Assembly (NCBI GenBank): GCA_037189845.1 | Contig: JBBCIS010000003.1 | Span: forward strand, 496,001-560,000 | Length of the DNA stretch: 64,000 nt | From: JAMLHH01 sp037189845 | GTDB lineage: Bacteria > Bacteroidota > Bacteroidia > Chitinophagales > JADIYW01 | Direction: 5' to 3' | Part shown: positions 46,952-55,578 of the stretch, piece after piece | How the letters are laid out: each line of letters opens with the position of its first letter | How positions within the stretch are numbered: position 1 is the first letter of the stretch | Translations under genes and position numbers: made by a program | The notes under the pieces: generated by a model | Told to the model about the DNA's origin: nothing | The model's input: only the letters and a program-made list of their open reading frames with translations | Database searches by the model: none

Positions 46952-48055
46952 TTATTCAAAAATCAGAACATTGGTTGCTATAAAAGATACATTTTCTCCT
47001 TTTGCGGCAACTGCTGACTGTACAAGCGTAGTAAATATTTTAGGCAGCAGATTGACATCGTCGACAATAAGATCTCCTTTAATATTTAATTCCATCTTCA
47101 TTTCATTCATGCTGCTTTCAAATTCCTTCTTTTTCTTTTTGCTTTGCTTTTTATCCTGAAATGCTGTAGCCAACCCTTTGAACATATTCCCCATGTTTAA
47201 CTGCATTTCATATTTGTTATTGATTTCTCCTTCTGATTTTATGTACTGCATATTACCTGATACATCCATCATTTTTACCATTGCTGAAAGTCCTTTCTGA
47301 TAGGATTCCCATTTCTCATCAGAATAATCTTTTACATTTATAATAGTGTCGTACAAAAGCGGCTCTCCATAGGGAGAATGTATGGTAGTAACTATTTTAT
47401 CAAAAAACTCCACCAGTGACCAGAATCTAATACCCACACCATCGAAATAAATATTAGTATCATTATCTATTTCTTCTATCCATTCTGCATCACTTTGCTC
47501 ATCAATTTCATCTTCAGCAATAGCTACCGTATCTGCTACAGCATGTTCTTCTTCTACATATTCATCATCAAAATCAAAGCCTCCATCCGACTCTCTTTGA
47601 GGAAAAAGCGACCTCAATTGTTCTTCGTTAACAAAGTGCTTGTTTTTAATCAATTTATATGAATCATCTTCACTTGGTACTTCTCTTATAGTTCCATCAG
47701 AATTTGCTTCATATATCATAGATACTTTGGCAGTTTTCAAAATTTCAAATGCCTGAGTTAAATATGCTGCTTCTTCCAAAGTTTCTTCGTTACTGGTCAC
47801 GTATCTGATAGACAGCGGAGTCACTCCTAAGCGAACGACTGTATCTTGAACCTCTATTACCTCCCACATAAAAGTTGCCAGACAAGTATCATAGACCAAT
47901 ACACTCTCTTTGATAGATTTTTTATCAGGTATTGTAGAAGTACTGGTCACTTTCCAGACCTGCCCTTTTTGCCATTTCGGAGCTAATGTATCTGTCTGAG
48001 CAGATAGGGATAAAATGGAGAAACCAACTGTAAGGATGTATAAAAGTGCTTTCAT
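46952..48055 (-). CDS. Exported acidic protein of unknown function
   Basis: A 367-residue protein from ATG 48055 with a signal peptide (ALLYILTVGFSILSLSAQ). The mature part starts WQKGQVWKVTSTSTIPD, a pattern seen in DUF6263-like periplasmic proteins. Between about residues 165 and 200 there is a very acidic insertion (DDEYVEEEH...EDEIDEQSDAEWIEEIDND). The C-terminal part is Lys/Glu-rich (KQSKKKKKEFESSMNEM) and then beta-like. No catalytic motif is seen. It is separated from the MoxR gene by a terminator, so it has its own promoter. Confidence 0.7.
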   Translation of the reverse strand: MKALLYILTVGFSILSLSAQTDTLAPKWQKGQVWKVTSTSTIPDKKSIKESVLVYDTCLATFMWEVIEVQDTVVRLGVTPLSIRYVTSNEETLEEAAYLTQAFEILKTAKVSMIYEANSDGTIREVPSEDDSYKLIKNKHFVNEEQLRSLFPQRESDGGFDFDDEYVEEEHAVADTVAIAEDEIDEQSDAEWIEEIDNDTNIYFDGVGIRFWSLVEFFDKIVTTIHSPYGEPLLYDTIINVKDYSDEKWESYQKGLSAMVKMMDVSGNMQYIKSEGEINNKYEMQLNMGNMFKGLATAFQDKKQSKKKKKEFESSMNEMKMELNIKGDLIVDDVNLLPKIFTTLVQSAVAAKGENVSFIATNVLIFE

Positions 48056-48135
48056 ATTCAAATATGTAAAATCAGTTGTAAGATAAAATGAATTATAAAA
48101 ATTCCAGCAATGATTCTCACTCTTTTAATACAAAA

Positions 48136-48159
48136 AGGCTATTCTATTCAGAACAGCCT
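48136..48159 (-). terminator. Rho-independent terminator after the MoxR gene
   Basis: AGGCTATTCT (48136-48145) and AGAACAGCCT (48150-48159) form a 10-bp stem with one mismatch and a 4-nt loop. On the minus strand it is followed by TTTTTGTATT. It lies 28 nt past the MoxR stop. Confidence 0.75.
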
Positions 48160-48186
48160 ATTTTTCATTTTATTAAATCACATTGA

Positions 48187-49023
48187 TTAATACCTTCTCA
48201 TACCCATCTTTGCCATTCTGAGCAGCAAATCAATGTCCTGTTCGTTTTTCAGCAAAGCACCCAGATAAGGCAATTCATGCTTAGGTGTCTGATCACTGAC
48301 CTTTTGATTTCCCAGCTTCAACAATCTTATCCAGTCTATCAGCTCACTGGTAGAAGGTTTTTTCTTGACACCCTGTACATCTCTCACTTCATAAAAAGCC
48401 TTCATTGCATCCGCCACCAATTCCTGTTCAATATTAGGGAAATGTACATCTACAATCTGTTGCATCGTCTCCTTCTCCGGGAAACGGATGTAGTGGAAGA
48501 AACACCTTCTCAAAAATGCATCGGGAAGTTCCTTTTCGTTATTGGAAGTGATGATAATAATCGGACGATGTTTTGCTCTTACTGTTTCCTGTAATTCATA
48601 ACAATAAAATTCCATTTTATCTATTTCCAGCAGCAAGTCATTCGGGAATTCAATATCCGCTTTGTCTATCTCATCTATCAGTAATACCACCTGCTGCTCC
48701 GACTCAAAAGCCTTCCAGAGCGGGCCTTTCACTATATAGTTACGGATATCATTTACCTTCTCATCGCCCAATTGCGAGTCTCTTAATCTCGCCACCGCAT
48801 CATATTCGTATAGTCCTTGCTGTGCAGTTGTCGTACTTTTTACGTGCCAGGTATACATAGGCATTCCGAGCGCTTTGGAAATTTCAAAAGCCAGCAGGGT
48901 CTTGCCCGTTCCCGGTTCTCCTTTGATGAGTAATGGTTTTTGAAGAGTAATAGCTGCATTGACCGCTACACGTAGCTCGTCAGTAGCCACGTATTGTTCC
49001 GTTCCTTGAAATTTCTGAGACAT
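48187..49023 (-). CDS. MoxR-family AAA+ ATPase
   Basis: The 278-residue ATPase has Walker A GEPGTGKT (about residues 37-44), Walker B VVLLIDEIDKAD (about 114-125), sensor 1 IIITSNNEKELPDAFLRRCFF with the arginine finger, and the sensor-2 helical lid. MoxR proteins act as chaperones that insert metal cofactors or mature complexes, usually together with a VWA-domain protein. No VWA/DUF58 partner is encoded next to it here; both neighbours are unrelated. It is therefore an orphan MoxR in this window. Confidence 0.9.
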   Translation of the reverse strand: MSQKFQGTEQYVATDELRVAVNAAITLQKPLLIKGEPGTGKTLLAFEISKALGMPMYTWHVKSTTTAQQGLYEYDAVARLRDSQLGDEKVNDIRNYIVKGPLWKAFESEQQVVLLIDEIDKADIEFPNDLLLEIDKMEFYCYELQETVRAKHRPIIIITSNNEKELPDAFLRRCFFHYIRFPEKETMQQIVDVHFPNIEQELVADAMKAFYEVRDVQGVKKKPSTSELIDWIRLLKLGNQKVSDQTPKHELPYLGALLKNEQDIDLLLRMAKMGMRRY

Positions 49024-49281
49024 GAAGTAAATATCTGTTTATTGCCTGATTTTTCCAAAGTGAATATTCGGGCACATCCCTCCATCCCGATAACTATGCG
49101 GGATTATGGGCCAGGCTTTCACTACGGCTTTCCGCCGCGGTCACTGAGCAGTTCGATGAACTCACTGACCATCTGTCGAAATGCGGCGGATGATCCTCCG
49201 TTCTATCCTTTGTGCAATATGCATTAAATTATACGCCCCGGCTACCCGGCATAATCTGCTATCTTCACACATAAAAATATC
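49024..49281. other. 258-bp spacer with GC-rich repeat phrases
   Basis: The spacer contains CACTGAGC (49142-49149) and CTCACTGACC (49161-49170), related to the repeats at 22303-22407 and 38141-38152. Around them are GC-rich phrases (CCGCCGCGG, GCGGCGGATG) not seen elsewhere nearby. Near its right end TATCTTCA (49259-49266) could be a degenerate -7 box for csaA. No gene is seen. Confidence 0.5.
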
Positions 49282-49614
49282 ATGTCCATCACCTGGGAAC
49301 AATTTGAAGCCGTAGAAATGAGAGTAGGAACAATACTGGAAGCACACCCATTCCCCAGGGCCAGGAAACCGGCATATCAGTTATTGGTAGATTTCGGAGA
49401 ATCAGGCATCAGAAAAACTTCTGCACAGATCACTCAGAGATATACCGCAGAAGAGCTGGTAGGAAAACAGGTCATCGCAGTTGTCAATTTTCCTCCCAAA
49501 CAGATTGCCAATTTCATGTCCGAGTGTTTGGTCATGGGTGTTTATGCAGAAAACAATGAAGTCGTTTTGCTACAACCATCTATGCCGGTGCCTGATGGTG
49601 CTAAGGTGGGATAG
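49282..49614 (+). CDS. csaA: tRNA-binding domain protein CsaA
   Basis: The 110-residue OB-fold protein matches CsaA: MRVGTILEAHPFPRARKPAYQL, VDFGESGIRKTSAQI, GKQVIAVVNFPPKQIANFMSE, and a C-terminal LLQPSMPVPDGAKVG. CsaA forms dimers, binds tRNA-like structures and has been described as an export-related chaperone. The length is standard. It is separated from the next plus-strand gene by 190 bp that hold a promoter. Confidence 0.9.
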   Translation: MSITWEQFEAVEMRVGTILEAHPFPRARKPAYQLLVDFGESGIRKTSAQITQRYTAEELVGKQVIAVVNFPPKQIANFMSECLVMGVYAENNEVVLLQPSMPVPDGAKVG

Positions 49615-49759
49615 TACTCTATTCGTTTAAAGTTTGAATTGTTTAAGGTTTCAAGTTGGCATATTCGGTGGCAGAGGGGTTGGCTGAGGAAGCTCGAAGC
49701 CGATCGAAACCACTCAAAGACTGATTCAAAATATTTTTTCAAAAAAAATGAAAAAGATA

Positions 49760-49789
49760 TTGCACAAATCAGCCATGTTATTAACTTTG
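49760..49789 (+). promoter_or_regulatory. Bacteroidota-type promoter of the 49806-54039 gene run
   Basis: TTG (49760-49762) is followed by exactly 19 nt and TAACTTTG (49782-49789), matching TTG-N19-TAnnTTTG. The predicted start is about 10 nt upstream of the ATG at 49806, giving a very short leader. Confidence 0.7.
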
Positions 49790-49805
49790 CGACACAAAGC
49801 ACTTT

Positions 49806-50450
49806 ATGGAATACCAAAATGAGCTACAGGCTATCCATGATATCAGGCGTATCATGAACAAACAGACCAGATTTTTATCGCTGAGCGGATTAGCGGGAGT
49901 TTTTGCCGGATCATATGCATTGATTGGTGCCTACATTGCCTACAGAATGATTGAAGTCAATAACTATCTGGATCATCCGCACGATTTATCGGTGAAAGAG
50001 AGATTTCTGGTAGAGCCTAAAGTCATGTATTTCATTCTGGCAGATGCAATGATGGTGCTGGCGCTTTCTGTCATTACAGGAATCTTTTTCACCTGGCGAA
50101 AGGCTAAGAAAGAAAATGCGAGAGTTTTTGACAAAACCGGCAGAAGAGCATTGTATCATTTTGCTGTTCCTTTGGCGACGGGAGGAATTTTCTGTCTGGC
50201 ACTTTTGTATTGGAAAGCTTACGTGCTGCTGGCACCTGCTACGCTGATCTTTTACGGCCTGGCAGTATTCCAGGCGAGCAAATATACCTTTGAGGAAGTC
50301 GGTTATATGGGATTATTGCAAATCGCATTGGGACTCATCGGGATTTTTCAGCCGGGTTACGGTTTAATATTATGGTCATTGGGTTTTGGAGTAGTACATA
50401 TACTTTATGGTTTAATTTTGTGGAACAAATACGATAGAAAGCCTGCATAA
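49806..50450 (+). CDS. Polytopic membrane protein of unknown function
   Basis: A 214-residue protein with an N-terminal cytosolic stretch (MEYQNELQAIHDIRRIMNKQ) and about six membrane helices in pairs. The second half is very hydrophobic with LLQIALGLIGIFQPGYGLILWSLGFG. An ATG at 49854 is an alternative start. The next gene, a winged-helix regulator, begins one nucleotide after its stop, so the two are a coupled pair. Such pairs, with a membrane protein of this kind and a small regulator, are common in Bacteroidota. Function is unknown. Confidence 0.75.
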   Translation: MEYQNELQAIHDIRRIMNKQTRFLSLSGLAGVFAGSYALIGAYIAYRMIEVNNYLDHPHDLSVKERFLVEPKVMYFILADAMMVLALSVITGIFFTWRKAKKENARVFDKTGRRALYHFAVPLATGGIFCLALLYWKAYVLLAPATLIFYGLAVFQASKYTFEEVGYMGLLQIALGLIGIFQPGYGLILWSLGFGVVHILYGLILWNKYDRKPA

Positions 50451-50451
50451 T

Positions 50452-50754
50452 ATGAGCCTGCATCCATCCATTTCTCTCAACAAAGCTTTTGAAAGCCGTA
50501 TTCGCCTGGGCATCATGTCCATGCTCATGGTGGAGGACTGGATAGATTTTAATACGATCAAGGAGGAACTGGATGCTACTGACGGGAATCTTGCGAGTCA
50601 TATTGCTACGCTGGAAAAATTAGAGTACCTGGAAGTCAACAAATCTTTTGTAGGCAAAAAACCTTTGACAACTTATAAAATCACAGCATTGGGTAGAAAT
50701 GAGTTCAACCGGCACCTGGATGCACTGGAAAAACTACTCAGAGGAAGACACTAA
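50452..50754 (+). CDS. Winged-helix transcriptional regulator
   Basis: A 100-residue single-domain regulator: FESRIRLGIMSMLMVEDWIDFNTIKEELDATDGNLASHIATLEKLEYLEVNKSF..KKPLTTYKIT. The turn DATDGNLASHIATLEK is the recognition region and TTYKITALGR the wing. This ArsR/MarR-like small type has no sensor domain, so it must respond through partner proteins or by binding a ligand in the wing. It lies directly upstream of the CreD-containing genes, which are frequently regulated by such proteins in Bacteroidota. Confidence 0.88.
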   Translation: MSLHPSISLNKAFESRIRLGIMSMLMVEDWIDFNTIKEELDATDGNLASHIATLEKLEYLEVNKSFVGKKPLTTYKITALGRNEFNRHLDALEKLLRGRH

Positions 50755-50807
50755 ATTTTTTTATCTATTTACTTTGAAATACAAAGTACTTTTTAAAAGC
50801 AAAAAAT

Positions 50808-51227
50808 ATGAAATCAACTATCAGAAATTTTACAACGGCATTTTTTGCATGGTTAGTCAGCTCTATTCTGCTGTTTGTTTTTTATGATCAATACTTAGAT
50901 ATCAACGGCAGACAACTCTTTTGGATGTTTTTAACTGTAGCAGGGATGGGAATCTGTACGATAGCAGCATTTTTCGGCTTGATGTTTCTCAGCCTGCTCA
51001 GTAATATTTTCAACTGGTCTGAAAGCAAAGATTATCTGCTAAAAATTGCATTCTCTATAACCCTGTATCTCCCTCTGCTTTTTTTGATGAGAGAGTATCA
51101 AATGATACCAGAGTTCTGGTACTGGTCATTGGCCGGAACTCTGGCTGTCATCACTTTTGATTATAAACATTTGTTTACAGGGCATTTTTCATTCGGTAGC
51201 AAACGGATTCCATCTGAAAACCACTAA
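50808..51227 (+). CDS. Four-helix membrane protein, paralogue of the CreD N-terminal extension
   Basis: The 139-residue protein has about four membrane helices. Its sequence matches the first 150 residues of the next gene along their length. AFFAWLVSSILLFVFYDQY aligns with VIFYSWLSSSIILITYEFF; FNWSESKDYLLKIAFSITLYL with FRWNELRIFISKLVFTFLFYL; GTLAVITFDYKHL with GTVSILTYHHRYL. It lies 16 bp before that gene. This suggests a local duplication in which one copy was fused to CreD. No function is known. Confidence 0.75.
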   Translation: MKSTIRNFTTAFFAWLVSSILLFVFYDQYLDINGRQLFWMFLTVAGMGICTIAAFFGLMFLSLLSNIFNWSESKDYLLKIAFSITLYLPLLFLMREYQMIPEFWYWSLAGTLAVITFDYKHLFTGHFSFGSKRIPSENH

Positions 51228-51243
51228 AAGAACCTTCGTAATC

Positions 51244-53022
51244 ATGTTTTTTGTTCTCTTTATATTGGTCTTTATCTCGGCATTGATAGGGGTGATTTCC
51301 TTTGGAAGCCTTACAACAATGCGAAATTTAAGCGTCATATTCTATTCTTGGTTGAGTAGCTCAATCATTTTGATTACTTACGAATTCTTTAATTCAAATA
51401 GCTCAGATTTATTTTTTGTAATTATAGCACCAATTGTCTTAGGGATATTTTGTGTAATAGCACTAGTGTGCTTATATCTTGCAGATTGGATATTGGGATT
51501 TTTTAGATGGAATGAGTTAAGAATTTTCATTTCTAAACTTGTTTTCACCTTCCTTTTTTATCTGCCACTGATTGTTGGATTTATACAAGAATCCGTATTT
51601 GCCTTTTTTCCAATTCTATCCCTAATAGGCACTGTCTCTATCCTCACATACCACCACCGGTATCTTCTTTCATCATTACATTTTTCAATTAATAAAAATT
51701 CTTCAATTATGGAAAACGAACTTTTCTCCATTCAACATCCCGAACAGCCTCAACAGGAGGACAACTCTCAGAAGTATCTGATCAAAGGCTTTATTCTTCT
51801 CATTATGGGAGCAGTACTTTGGCTGGGCACACTACTGGTAGATAATCTGGCGACAACCAGAGAAAGTGTCAAAGAAAAATCACTGGAATATTTCAGGGAA
51901 AGCTGGGGTGATCAACAAAAAATCGCCGGACCTTTTTTAAGTATTCCTTACGATTACAAAGGGACTAAAGGTGTTGTATATCTGATGCCTAAAAAATTAG
52001 AAATCAAAAGTGACGTAGAATCTGCACAGAAAGGTAGAGGCATCTATGAAAATGTCACTTTCAGAAATCAAATTCAGTCCAAAGGGCATTTTGATCTCAA
52101 TGAGCTTTATGAATACACAGATCGCTCTTCACTGCAGCTGGATAAAGCATCGCTTTGCTATGGAATCAATGACGCCACCAGCCTTATCGCTATTGATCAG
52201 TTTAAATTCAATGGAAAAGCTGTTCAGACAAAAAATGGCTGGATCGCTAAAGATATTTCTACCAATGGTATTTTTTCAAACGTAGACATCAGCCAGGCAC
52301 TTCAATATTCTTTTGATGTATCTGTGTCTTTAAAGGGAACTGAAAGCATTGAAATGGTTCCTTTGGGGGAAAACACGCAAATCCAGTTTTTATCTAACTG
52401 GAAAAATGCATCTTTTAATGGTAAGTATATCCCGAACCAAAAACCGGAAGCAGATGATAACGGTCTGGTCGCAAAATGGAATATCCAGCAATTCAACAGA
52501 GCTTTCCCTCAGGTTTGGAAAAACAATGATTATGATATCTGGAAAGATAATATCAAAATAGGATTGCAAATTCCGGTGAACAATTACAGGAAAACTACCA
52601 GAGCAATCAATTATGCAGTATTAGTGATCGGGCTTGTATTTATTACTTTTTATATCATAGAAATCAACGGAAAGAAGAGCATTCACCCTGTACAATATCT
52701 CTTAATTGGTCTCGCACTCTGCTTGTTCTACGGCTTATTATTATCATTTTCTGAGCTGATCAGCTTCGACTTATCTTACCTGATCGCAGCATTCATGACT
52801 GTATTTCTGATTTCTGCATATATCCGTTCCGTATTGAGTCAAACCAGGCTGGGAGTCATCACCGCTGCTGCATTAGGCAGTGTATATACATTCCTATATA
52901 TACTGATGATACAAGAGAGCTATGCTCTGCTTCTCGGAAATCTGGGATTATTTATCATCCTTGCAGCTATCATGTATTTCACCAGGAAAATGAATAAGGA
53001 AAACGCTCCGGCATACAACTAA
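51244..53022 (+). CDS. creD: CreD-family inner membrane protein with N-terminal four-helix extension
   Basis: From ATG 51244 the protein has 592 residues; the TTG at 51157 would overlap the preceding gene. Residues 1-155 are a four-helix module related to the neighbouring 50808 protein. From the internal Met156 (MENELFSIQHPEQ) the CreD domain begins. It has one anchoring helix (GFILLIMGAVLWLGTLLVDNL), a periplasmic beta-rich part with SLEYFRESWGDQQKIAGPFLSIPY and SNWKNASFNGKYIPNQK, and four to six C-terminal helices. CreD maintains envelope integrity in other bacteria. The extension has no stop or frameshift between the parts. Confidence 0.85.
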   Translation: MFFVLFILVFISALIGVISFGSLTTMRNLSVIFYSWLSSSIILITYEFFNSNSSDLFFVIIAPIVLGIFCVIALVCLYLADWILGFFRWNELRIFISKLVFTFLFYLPLIVGFIQESVFAFFPILSLIGTVSILTYHHRYLLSSLHFSINKNSSIMENELFSIQHPEQPQQEDNSQKYLIKGFILLIMGAVLWLGTLLVDNLATTRESVKEKSLEYFRESWGDQQKIAGPFLSIPYDYKGTKGVVYLMPKKLEIKSDVESAQKGRGIYENVTFRNQIQSKGHFDLNELYEYTDRSSLQLDKASLCYGINDATSLIAIDQFKFNGKAVQTKNGWIAKDISTNGIFSNVDISQALQYSFDVSVSLKGTESIEMVPLGENTQIQFLSNWKNASFNGKYIPNQKPEADDNGLVAKWNIQQFNRAFPQVWKNNDYDIWKDNIKIGLQIPVNNYRKTTRAINYAVLVIGLVFITFYIIEINGKKSIHPVQYLLIGLALCLFYGLLLSFSELISFDLSYLIAAFMTVFLISAYIRSVLSQTRLGVITAAALGSVYTFLYILMIQESYALLLGNLGLFIILAAIMYFTRKMNKENAPAYN

Positions 53023-53036
53023 AAGGAATCTCTCTC

Positions 53037-53405
53037 ATGATACAAAAATTCATACACGCTATTGACGGATTGAAAGATCTGCTTCGACAGGATGCTAATA
53101 TTCGTTTACAATTCCTGCTGGGGTTACTGACAGTCATTGCCGGGTGCATATTTCAACTATCAGATATTGAATGGTTGGTCGTGCTGGGTTTTATTGCACT
53201 GGTCATTTGCCTGGAAGTGGTCAATAGCTGTATGGAAAAAGTCTGTGATTTCATCCATCCCGGATATCATATAGAGATAAAATATATCAAGGACGGTTCG
53301 GCGGCTGCCGTCCTGATTGCGTCTACAATTTCCCTCTTAGCCGCCACCATTATTTTTTTACCTAAAATCATTATTTATGTTGAGCGCTATATATCATCAA
53401 TATAA
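53037..53405 (+). CDS. dgkA: Diacylglycerol kinase (DgkA/undecaprenol kinase family)
   Basis: A 122-residue enzyme with three membrane helices and the DgkA signature LVICLEVVNSCMEKVCDFI, with the conserved Glu, Asn and Glu residues, followed by EIKYIKDGSAAAVLI. In Gram-positive relatives this form phosphorylates undecaprenol; in others it acts on diacylglycerol. Either role links it to envelope lipid recycling. It starts 14 nt after creD and overlaps the next gene by 29 nt, so it is part of the same run. Confidence 0.88.
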   Translation: MIQKFIHAIDGLKDLLRQDANIRLQFLLGLLTVIAGCIFQLSDIEWLVVLGFIALVICLEVVNSCMEKVCDFIHPGYHIEIKYIKDGSAAAVLIASTISLLAATIIFLPKIIIYVERYISSI

Positions 53406-54039
53406 TTCTACCGAAAGAAAATTTGTTGCAGCACTTTTAATCTTCTGCTTTCTTACCTATCTGGGCAGAGTTTATATATCAGAAACGCTTCATTACTTTT
53501 TTATGCCCTGGAATCTTTTTCTGGGAGTAGTGCCGCTGCTCTTTTCCCGATTAGTGAGGGATGGAATTATCCAGAATAAAAGCAGATGGATTATACCTGT
53601 TTATGCATTACTCTGGCTGTTATTCTTTCCTAACTCTTACTATATGCTGACAGATTTATATCATTTCAATAATCGTCCGGGCATGCCTCAATGGTATGAT
53701 CTGATCTTTTTGCTGTCATTTGCCTGGACAGGTATCATCTTAGGGATGATGAGTCTTTGGGATATCGAAGCATCGCTCAGACACAGGAATCGTAAAAAAT
53801 GGGTTCCTTATATCTCTACAGGTTTATTATTTCTTGCCGGATTTGGTATTTATCTGGGTCGGGATCTACGATGGAACAGCTGGGATTTTTTCACCGATTT
53901 CTACAATGTCATAGCTGACTCACTGGATATTTTTTTCCATCCATCTCTGTATGTAGATGCGTGGGGGCTAATTTTGTTTATGGGAATCTTTCTCAATATT
54001 ATCTATTGGTCTTTTCAGATCAAGAGAATCAGAGGATAA
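53377..54039 (+). CDS. DUF1361 membrane protein
   Basis: The 220-residue protein begins inside the end of dgkA (29-nt overlap in another frame), a sign of translational coupling. It has about six helices and the DUF1361 landmarks WNLFLGVVPLLFS, LLFFPNSYYMLTDLYHF and YLGRDLRWNSWDFF. The family is found in many Gram-positive bacteria and Bacteroidota without a known role. The gene ends the plus-strand run; the hairpin at 54153-54184 follows. Confidence 0.85.
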   Translation: MLSAIYHQYNSTERKFVAALLIFCFLTYLGRVYISETLHYFFMPWNLFLGVVPLLFSRLVRDGIIQNKSRWIIPVYALLWLLFFPNSYYMLTDLYHFNNRPGMPQWYDLIFLLSFAWTGIILGMMSLWDIEASLRHRNRKKWVPYISTGLLFLAGFGIYLGRDLRWNSWDFFTDFYNVIADSLDIFFHPSLYVDAWGLILFMGIFLNIIYWSFQIKRIRG

Positions 54040-54152
54040 AATCTTTGATAATCCATTAAATCCAAGCTTTTTTGTTAAAAACGAATCTGGATTTCACAAT
54101 AAAAATTCTTGGCACACTAATTGCAATGTTAAAAGTATGTTTAATTGGTTTT

Positions 54153-54184
54153 AATTAGGTCGGAGTACAATCTTCGACCTAATT
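54153..54184. terminator. Bidirectional terminator
   Basis: AATTAGGTCGGAG (54153-54165) and CTTCGACCTAATT (54172-54184) form a 13-bp stem (one G-T pair) with a 6-nt loop, flanked by AT-rich sequence on both sides. It sits between the convergent DUF1361 gene and the voltage-sensor-like gene and includes part of the latter's stop codon. Confidence 0.75.
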
Positions 54185-55341
54185 TATTTTGTACCGTCCT
54201 GTTCCTGTTTTATCAAGTCATCTATAATCTCTATCCGGGCTCTGATAGCATCAGCATTCCCTCTGCCGCTTTCCAGCCTTTTTAACAGAGACGCTTTTCT
54301 TTCATTCAGTTCCTTAATTCTCCACAGCTTCACCTCCACCTGCTTTTTGACCATTTCCAGGGTATCATGGGCGATTTCTTTCATCAAATCATTCAACTCG
54401 GCATTTTTTGCGTGATCCAAAGCCAGTGAATTCAGCATATGATCCGTTATATCCTCTATTGCCGGGATTCTTTTTGTTTTTGCCATGTCCTCCATTGCAT
54501 TATCTACTACATTAAAAGTGATATTGCTGATAGAGCTTTCCAATGCCAGCGCTATTTGTTTTCCTATACCGGGGATTAAAGAAATTCTTTTTATCTCCGG
54601 ATTTTCATACACTGATTTTTGCACAATCGCCTGTAAATACTGATATAAGTCATTGCGGTGCTTATAGTAAGTCAGGCTGACTGTTTCGCTGATCTGATCA
54701 TTCAGCCATTGATTGATCTGATCTTTTTTAGGCACCAGAACCTGAGTAGTAATTTTCTGAAGCAATGGACTGTCTTTTTTGATTTCATCCTGCACACCTT
54801 CTATCACATTGGAAACGACCTTGTCAGAAATTTCTTCAATAAACAGCTTGATATACTTGGAGGATTTTCGGTAGATATAAGTGCTTTTCAGATTGATGAT
54901 CCCCAGGTTATTCAGACGGATCACCATCCCGAAAATCCTGAATAATCTGAAAAACTTAAAGGTCCCGTTCATTGGAATACATCCCAGCACATCGTACCAG
55001 TGCACAAAAGGATAGAAAAACCACTTATTGTAGCTTCTCCTATAAATAGCCAATCCCCACCTGATGAGGAGCTCAGTCAAAAATATACTGACGAAAATCA
55101 AATCCAGAAAAGAAGTATTCGGATGGATTTTAGTGGCATAAAAATGATTAAATGCAGGGGATACGAACTCTACAAGAGACTTAAAAGAAGGAAAGGTGTA
55201 TGACCAGTCAAAAAATATTAATCCTAAATTGACCATCACCAATATCACCATCAGGATGTCAATAAATAACGGCAACCCTTGCCTGGTTGCTCTTAACTTG
55301 TCTAAATCAATCGTGAAAAATAATCGAACTTTATGCAGCAT
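54184..55341 (-). CDS. Voltage-sensor-like membrane protein without a pore
   Basis: This 385-residue protein has four N-terminal helices laid out like the S1-S4 segment of voltage-gated channels. S1 is LFIDILMVILVMVNLGLIFF. S2 is FLDLIFVSIFLTELLIRWGL, with an acidic residue. S3 is near WYDVLGCIP. S4 is FKFFRLFRIFGMVIRLNNLG, with basic residues spaced at intervals of three or four. No S5-S6, selectivity filter or TVGYG-like motif follows. Instead there are about 230 residues of helical, coiled-coil-prone sequence ending in KLWRIKELNERKASLLKRLE. It may sense membrane potential, or use the fold as an anchor. It is monocistronic. Confidence 0.75.
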   Translation of the reverse strand: MLHKVRLFFTIDLDKLRATRQGLPLFIDILMVILVMVNLGLIFFDWSYTFPSFKSLVEFVSPAFNHFYATKIHPNTSFLDLIFVSIFLTELLIRWGLAIYRRSYNKWFFYPFVHWYDVLGCIPMNGTFKFFRLFRIFGMVIRLNNLGIINLKSTYIYRKSSKYIKLFIEEISDKVVSNVIEGVQDEIKKDSPLLQKITTQVLVPKKDQINQWLNDQISETVSLTYYKHRNDLYQYLQAIVQKSVYENPEIKRISLIPGIGKQIALALESSISNITFNVVDNAMEDMAKTKRIPAIEDITDHMLNSLALDHAKNAELNDLMKEIAHDTLEMVKKQVEVKLWRIKELNERKASLLKRLESGRGNADAIRARIEIIDDLIKQEQDGTK

Positions 55342-55578
55342 AACTTATTACGGAACATAAAATACACACTTCTGAAACGAAATTCAACCCGAAAGCCGTT
55401 TTTCAATTACGATTAAAGATTTTTGATTGACGATTAGACTTTAGTTAATCATTGAAAAGAACTTTCAACAAAAACAAATAAAGTCACAGGAATGACATCT
55501 TCTTAATCCCTTAATGTTTATTAAGTCCGTCTTCTCATACAATTGAGTACCTTTACCGGAACAAAGCTGGATTTTCTT
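55342..55578. other. 237-bp divergent spacer
   Basis: The region contains TTACGATTAAAGATTTTTGATTGACGATT (55407-55435 in part), a variant of the phrase at 22102-22125. Just before thiL it holds TACCTTTA (55549-55556), one base from the -7 consensus. No gene is seen. Confidence 0.45.

Noticed and set aside
49639..49857. 72-residue plus-strand frame before the membrane protein
   Set aside because: It crosses the promoter at 49760-49789 and overlaps the start of the next gene. No domain or start signal supports it.
55342..55578. Possible TPP riboswitch before thiL
   Set aside because: The conserved CUGAGA and thiamine-box sequences were looked for and not found; the spacer is AT-rich and repeat-like.
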